This document shows, one piece after another, positions 51,398-54,178 of a stretch of 54,178 nucleotides of DNA. Every line of letters starts with the position of its first letter. The stretch's first letter is position 1. The notes under the pieces were generated by a model. It worked only from the letters and a program-made list of their open reading frames with translations, had not been told where the DNA came from and searched no databases. The translations under genes were made by a program, and so were the position numbers. The stretch comes from Bacillota bacterium (lineage in GTDB: Bacteria; Bacillota; Sulfobacillia; JAJYWN01), in NCBI GenBank assembly GCA_021791495.1, contig JAJYWN010000028.1, positions 1 through 54,178 on the forward strand, written 5' to 3'.

Positions 51398-52818
51398 CGG
51401 AGGCGGAGGCGGAGGCGGACGGAATCCGCTCCCGTGACCTAGCCCAGAAACTGGCGGCCCTGCGGCGCATCATCGCGGAGAAGGAGGCGGCGGGCCGGCC
51501 GTGCCCGGGTGCTGGGCCGGCGACAGTGCCCGCTCCCGGTAGCGCCGGCCCGTCTGTCCGGCAGCCCCACTCCCGGCCCATCCAGCGCCCCGCCGTTCGC
51601 CCCATCGAGACATGCCTCCCCGGAGAGGTCCGCCAGACGGCCGAAGGGCGGTTTTTCCTCCACGAGCGTGCCTTCCCGCTTGAACACCAACACGGGCGTA
51701 GGCCGTTGGCTGGGGCCCTCACTTTCCGGCCGGAGGAGGGCGGGCGCCTCTCCCCCGGCGGCACGGACCTCGGCTTTGACCCGGTCCACGCGGTCTTTCT
51801 CGACACGGAAACTACCGGGCTGGCTACCACCTCTGGGACGCTGGCTTTTCTCATCGGCACGGGCTTCTTCTCCGGAAGCACTTTCGTCGTGCGACAGTAC
51901 TTCGTCCCCGACTTCGCCGATGAGGAGGCCTGCCTGCGGGCGCTTCGTGAAGACCTGGGCCGGTTTGACGCCGTGGTCACTTTTAACGGCCGGTCCTTCG
52001 ACCTCCCGCTCTTGGAGGCCCGTTACATCACCTCTCGCCTGCGCCCACCCCTGGCCGGCGCCACCCACTTGGACCTTTTGCCGGCCTGCCGCCGCCTCTT
52101 CCGGCAACGCATCGGCGGCTGCCGCCTGGCCGAACTGGAGAACGCCGTCCTGGGCTTTTACCGGGAGGATGATATCCCCGGCGAGTTGATCCCTCAGATG
52201 TACTTCGACTACCTCCGCTCGGGCGACGCCGCCCCCCTGGCCGGAGTCTTCGAACATAACCGCCACGACATCCTGGCCATGGCCGCCCTACTGGCCGAGG
52301 TTCAGGCGGTGGTCCAGGGGTGTCGCCGCGGCGAAGGGCACCCCATCGACCTGTTCTCCCTGGCGTGTGCCGACGAGCGGGAAGGCCGGCTGGAGGACAG
52401 CCGTGCCTTGTACGAACGGGCACTGGCTCTGGAACTGCCACCGGCCCAAGACCTGGTGGCCAGGAAGCGCCTCTCGCTGCTCTACAAGAGAATGGGCCTG
52501 CACGACCACGCCGCCGACCTCTGGCGGCAGATGTGCGACCAGTCCACGTGCCTTTCGCTGTTTCCCTTCATTGAGCTGGCCAAGGACCTGGAACACCGGC
52601 ATCGCGATCCGGCGGCCGCACGCCAGGTGGTTCTGGCGGCTTTGTCACGGTCGCGTGCCTTGGACCAGGTGTTCTCCCCAAATACCGTCACCTCCGCCGA
52701 CCTGGAAAAGCGCCTGCGGCGCCTGGAGCGGAAAGCTGGCGTTTCGCCCGCCCCCGCCCCCGCCCCCGCCCTTTCGCCCGCCCCTCCTCCCGCCCTGTCC
52801 TCAGAAACCCGCAGGTAA
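51394..52818 (+). CDS. mrfB: MrfB (YprB), DEDD exonuclease partner of MrfA
   Basis: Metal-dependent exonuclease of the RNase H-like DEDD class. The 474-aa product has an N-terminal acidic helix and a Pro-rich spacer. The nuclease domain (about 130-305) has FLDTETTGL (Asp137, Glu139), TFNGRSFD (Asp203) and EHNRHDILAM (Asp292). A helical TPR-like region follows (about 310-440; DEREGRLEDSRALYERALAL). The C-terminus is a Pro/Ala repeat with no fold. It is coupled to mrfA by ATGA overlap. In Bacillus the pair repairs mitomycin adducts. Confidence 0.93.
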   Translation: MTEAEAEADGIRSRDLAQKLAALRRIIAEKEAAGRPCPGAGPATVPAPGSAGPSVRQPHSRPIQRPAVRPIETCLPGEVRQTAEGRFFLHERAFPLEHQHGRRPLAGALTFRPEEGGRLSPGGTDLGFDPVHAVFLDTETTGLATTSGTLAFLIGTGFFSGSTFVVRQYFVPDFADEEACLRALREDLGRFDAVVTFNGRSFDLPLLEARYITSRLRPPLAGATHLDLLPACRRLFRQRIGGCRLAELENAVLGFYREDDIPGELIPQMYFDYLRSGDAAPLAGVFEHNRHDILAMAALLAEVQAVVQGCRRGEGHPIDLFSLACADEREGRLEDSRALYERALALELPPAQDLVARKRLSLLYKRMGLHDHAADLWRQMCDQSTCLSLFPFIELAKDLEHRHRDPAAARQVVLAALSRSRALDQVFSPNTVTSADLEKRLRRLERKAGVSPAPAPAPALSPAPPPALSSETRR

Positions 52819-52874
52819 TACCCCGCCGCCGCCCGCATAGGCATAGGTCGACAAACTGTGCAGGAGCGGGGAGC

Positions 52875-53618
52875 GTGGGACGAGTGATCTTCGTAACCGT
52901 ACGGCGCCCATCCAGGAAGGCATGGCGCGTGGGCCTGGTCCTCACCGTGGCGGTCCTTCTGATTGCCGGCTCGTCCCTCTTCGTCGGGGGCTATCTGCCC
53001 ACCATCGGCAAGTTGCAGCCCATCCGCACCGCCGACACGCAGGAGAACCGGCTGGCGCTGACTTTCGACATCAGTTGGGGCGAAGTCATGCCCGACCTGG
53101 TGTTGGATGCCCTGAAAACGGCCGGGGTCCGGGCCACCTTCTTCATCTCCGGCCCCTGGGCCAGCAAGCATCAGTCCGTGGTGAAGCGCATCGTGGCCGA
53201 CGGCCACGAGGTGGAGAGCCATGGCTACCGCCACATTAACCTCAGCAACTACTCGGCGGACATCATCAAGGACGAAATCTCCAAGGCCCACCAGATCATC
53301 AAGGACATCACGGGCCGCGACGCCACTTTCATCCGTCCCCCCAACGGTGACTTCAACGACACGGTCATTCAGGTGGCTGGAGATCTCGGCTACAGCGTGG
53401 TCATCTGGGGCACCGACTCCATTGACTGGAAGAACCCCGGCGTGGACTACATCATCCGGCGAGTCCTGACCAAGGCGCAGAAGGGCGATATCATCCTCAT
53501 GCACGCCAGCGACACCTGCCGCCAGACCCACCTGACCCTGCCTACCATCATTTCAGGCTTGAAGGAAAGGGGCTTCGAGCTGGTCACCTTGTCTGAACTG
53601 CTGTCCAGCGAGAGGTGA
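52875..53618 (+). CDS. PdaB-like polysaccharide deacetylase
   Basis: A 247-aa NodB-fold deacetylase anchored by an N-terminal segment (about 20-40). Motif 1 is LTFDISWGE (catalytic Asp65), as in the PdaB group, rather than the TFDDG of most NodB enzymes. Motif 2 is SHGYRH (115-120), the metal pair. FIRPPNGDFND and the closing HASDTCRQTHLTLPTII complete the site. PdaB-type proteins are needed in Bacillus to keep spores viable, so a sporulation cell-wall role is likely. The GTG start follows GGAGCGGGGA. Confidence 0.9.
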   Translation: MGRVIFVTVRRPSRKAWRVGLVLTVAVLLIAGSSLFVGGYLPTIGKLQPIRTADTQENRLALTFDISWGEVMPDLVLDALKTAGVRATFFISGPWASKHQSVVKRIVADGHEVESHGYRHINLSNYSADIIKDEISKAHQIIKDITGRDATFIRPPNGDFNDTVIQVAGDLGYSVVIWGTDSIDWKNPGVDYIIRRVLTKAQKGDIILMHASDTCRQTHLTLPTIISGLKERGFELVTLSELLSSER

Positions 53619-53696
53619 CCTCCGGAGCACCACGACTGCGGCCCCGGCACGAAAGCCGACTCTCGCGCCGTGACCCGTCTCGGAACCGACCTTCCT

Positions 53697-53729
53697 TGCC
53701 TTCCGTCCAATGGTATAGGATGGAAGGCA
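53697..53729. other. Inverted repeat upstream of the lipoprotein gene
   Basis: TGCCTTCC and GGAAGGCA are inverted 8-bp repeats with a 17-base spacer containing TATAGGAT. It could be an operator or a leader hairpin next to the ribosome-binding site. The rest of the 53619-53745 gap shows nothing else. Confidence 0.4.
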
Positions 53730-53745
53730 GGGAGGTGCGAGGGAG

Positions 53746-54000
53746 TTGATCGAGACACGGAGCCGATGGTCCCTAGTCCGGTTCCCGTTGATCCTCTTGA
53801 CGCTCCTCTTAGCGTTAGCCGTGCTGGTTTCCCCCTTGACTGGCTGCAGCCGCAAGACCTCCCTCACCACTCCGCCGAAAGAGAAAGTGGCGGGTGAAGC
53901 TGGCACCCCAGCCGGGACGACTGGGGCCGGGTCACCGACCTCTCTGGGGCACGCCACCGGAAGGCAGGACACGCCGACTAGTAGAGCGATTCCTAAGTAG
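53746..54000 (+). CDS. Small putative lipoprotein
   Basis: An 84-aa product with a basic N-terminus, a hydrophobic stretch (FPLILLTLLLALAVLVS) and a lipobox-like PLTGC, which would make Cys34 the lipidated residue. A short Thr/Gly/Pro-rich tail follows and no folded domain is visible. The start is TTG behind GGGAGGTGCGAGGGAG. The function is unknown; the short tail suggests a surface peptide. A longer frame on the opposite strand has no such features and is rejected. Confidence 0.55.
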   Translation: MIETRSRWSLVRFPLILLTLLLALAVLVSPLTGCSRKTSLTTPPKEKVAGEAGTPAGTTGAGSPTSLGHATGRQDTPTSRAIPK

Positions 54001-54178
54001 GTTGCCCCTGCCAACTGGCAGACGTCCCCAGCGTCACTGTGGTATTGGGACCGCGTTTGCCGGCCGTGGGCCGTCTCTTTCCTCGGAGCGTTGGCGCCGT
54101 CGGGGCCGACCCAGGGGATTGGGGGCGGTGTAAAACCGGGACACATTTCTCAGGATCCGAGTGTGTCAGGAGTATACA

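Noticed and set aside
52482-53531. A 349-codon minus-strand frame
   Set aside because: It is antisense to mrfB and the PdaB-like gene and shows no domain.
53553-54146. A 197-codon minus-strand frame at the window end
   Set aside because: The composition is not protein-like and it overlaps the PdaB-like 3' end and the lipoprotein, which has a lipobox and a ribosome-binding site.

Overview
The window is about 54 kb of chromosome from a high-GC, endospore-forming member of the Bacillota outside the Bacilli. Sporulation genes support this: a SpoVK-like ATPase, SpoIIP, SpoVS, an alpha/beta-type SASP and a PdaB-like deacetylase. Other support comes from the Firmicutes gene orders miaB-mutS-mutL-miaA-hfq-spoVK...hflX and cinA-thpR-recA-recX-rny-ymdB-spoVS, from bacillithiol genes (bshA, bshB1), and from Bacillus-type SOS boxes. 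Starts are often GTG or TTG behind strong Shine-Dalgarno sequences, and many genes overlap by 4 bases. I see no rRNA, tRNA, CRISPR array, insertion sequence or prophage. The window reads as core chromosome with a few lineage-specific genes.

Region 1 (1-18.4 kb): a LysM cell-division-inhibitor candidate (YneA-like) and lexA diverge from a control region with three SOS boxes. Next come a membrane spermidine-synthase-like protein with a DUF2933 neighbour, and then a long minus-strand series. In transcription order this is miaB, mutS, mutL, miaA, hfq, spoVK-like ATPase, a small GTPase, a UbiA-like membrane protein, a small membrane protein, a membrane protein with a degenerate SNase-like domain, hflX, and a methionine gamma-lyase family protein.

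Region 2 (18.4-31.7 kb): an ArsR/SRPBCC pair with its own promoter and operator-like palindrome; a MacB-type ABC exporter (ATPase, permease and an unusually long tandem adaptor); an L,D-transpeptidase; a CBS-ACT protein; an HTH/coiled-coil protein divergent from spoIIP; a SASP; 5-oxoprolinase genes pxpA and fused pxpBC; and three small genes of unknown role.

Region 3 (31.7-45.3 kb, mostly minus strand): a TldE/PmbA-like protein, a PHP phosphoesterase, an M19 dipeptidase, spoVS, ymdB preceded by a duplicated 76-bp hairpin element, an unknown conserved-looking protein, rny with a long leader ending in a terminator-like hairpin, recX, recA, thpR, cinA, and an FtsH-like protease without an extracytoplasmic domain whose gene overlaps that of a single-pass membrane protein.

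Region 4 (45.3-54.2 kb): rimO, then bshA/bshB1. Divergently there are mrfA-mrfB (helicase/exonuclease DNA repair) behind a near-perfect SOS box, then a PdaB-like deacetylase and a small lipoprotein.

DNA damage response and RNA metabolism run through the window: lexA, yneA, recA, recX, mutSL and mrfAB on one side; hfq, rny, ymdB, miaA, miaB, rimO and thpR on the other. The observations most worth following are the SOS box before mrfAB, the rny leader and its possible ATC start, the FtsH-like two-gene unit, and the GTPase/UbiA/SNase-like membrane cluster.
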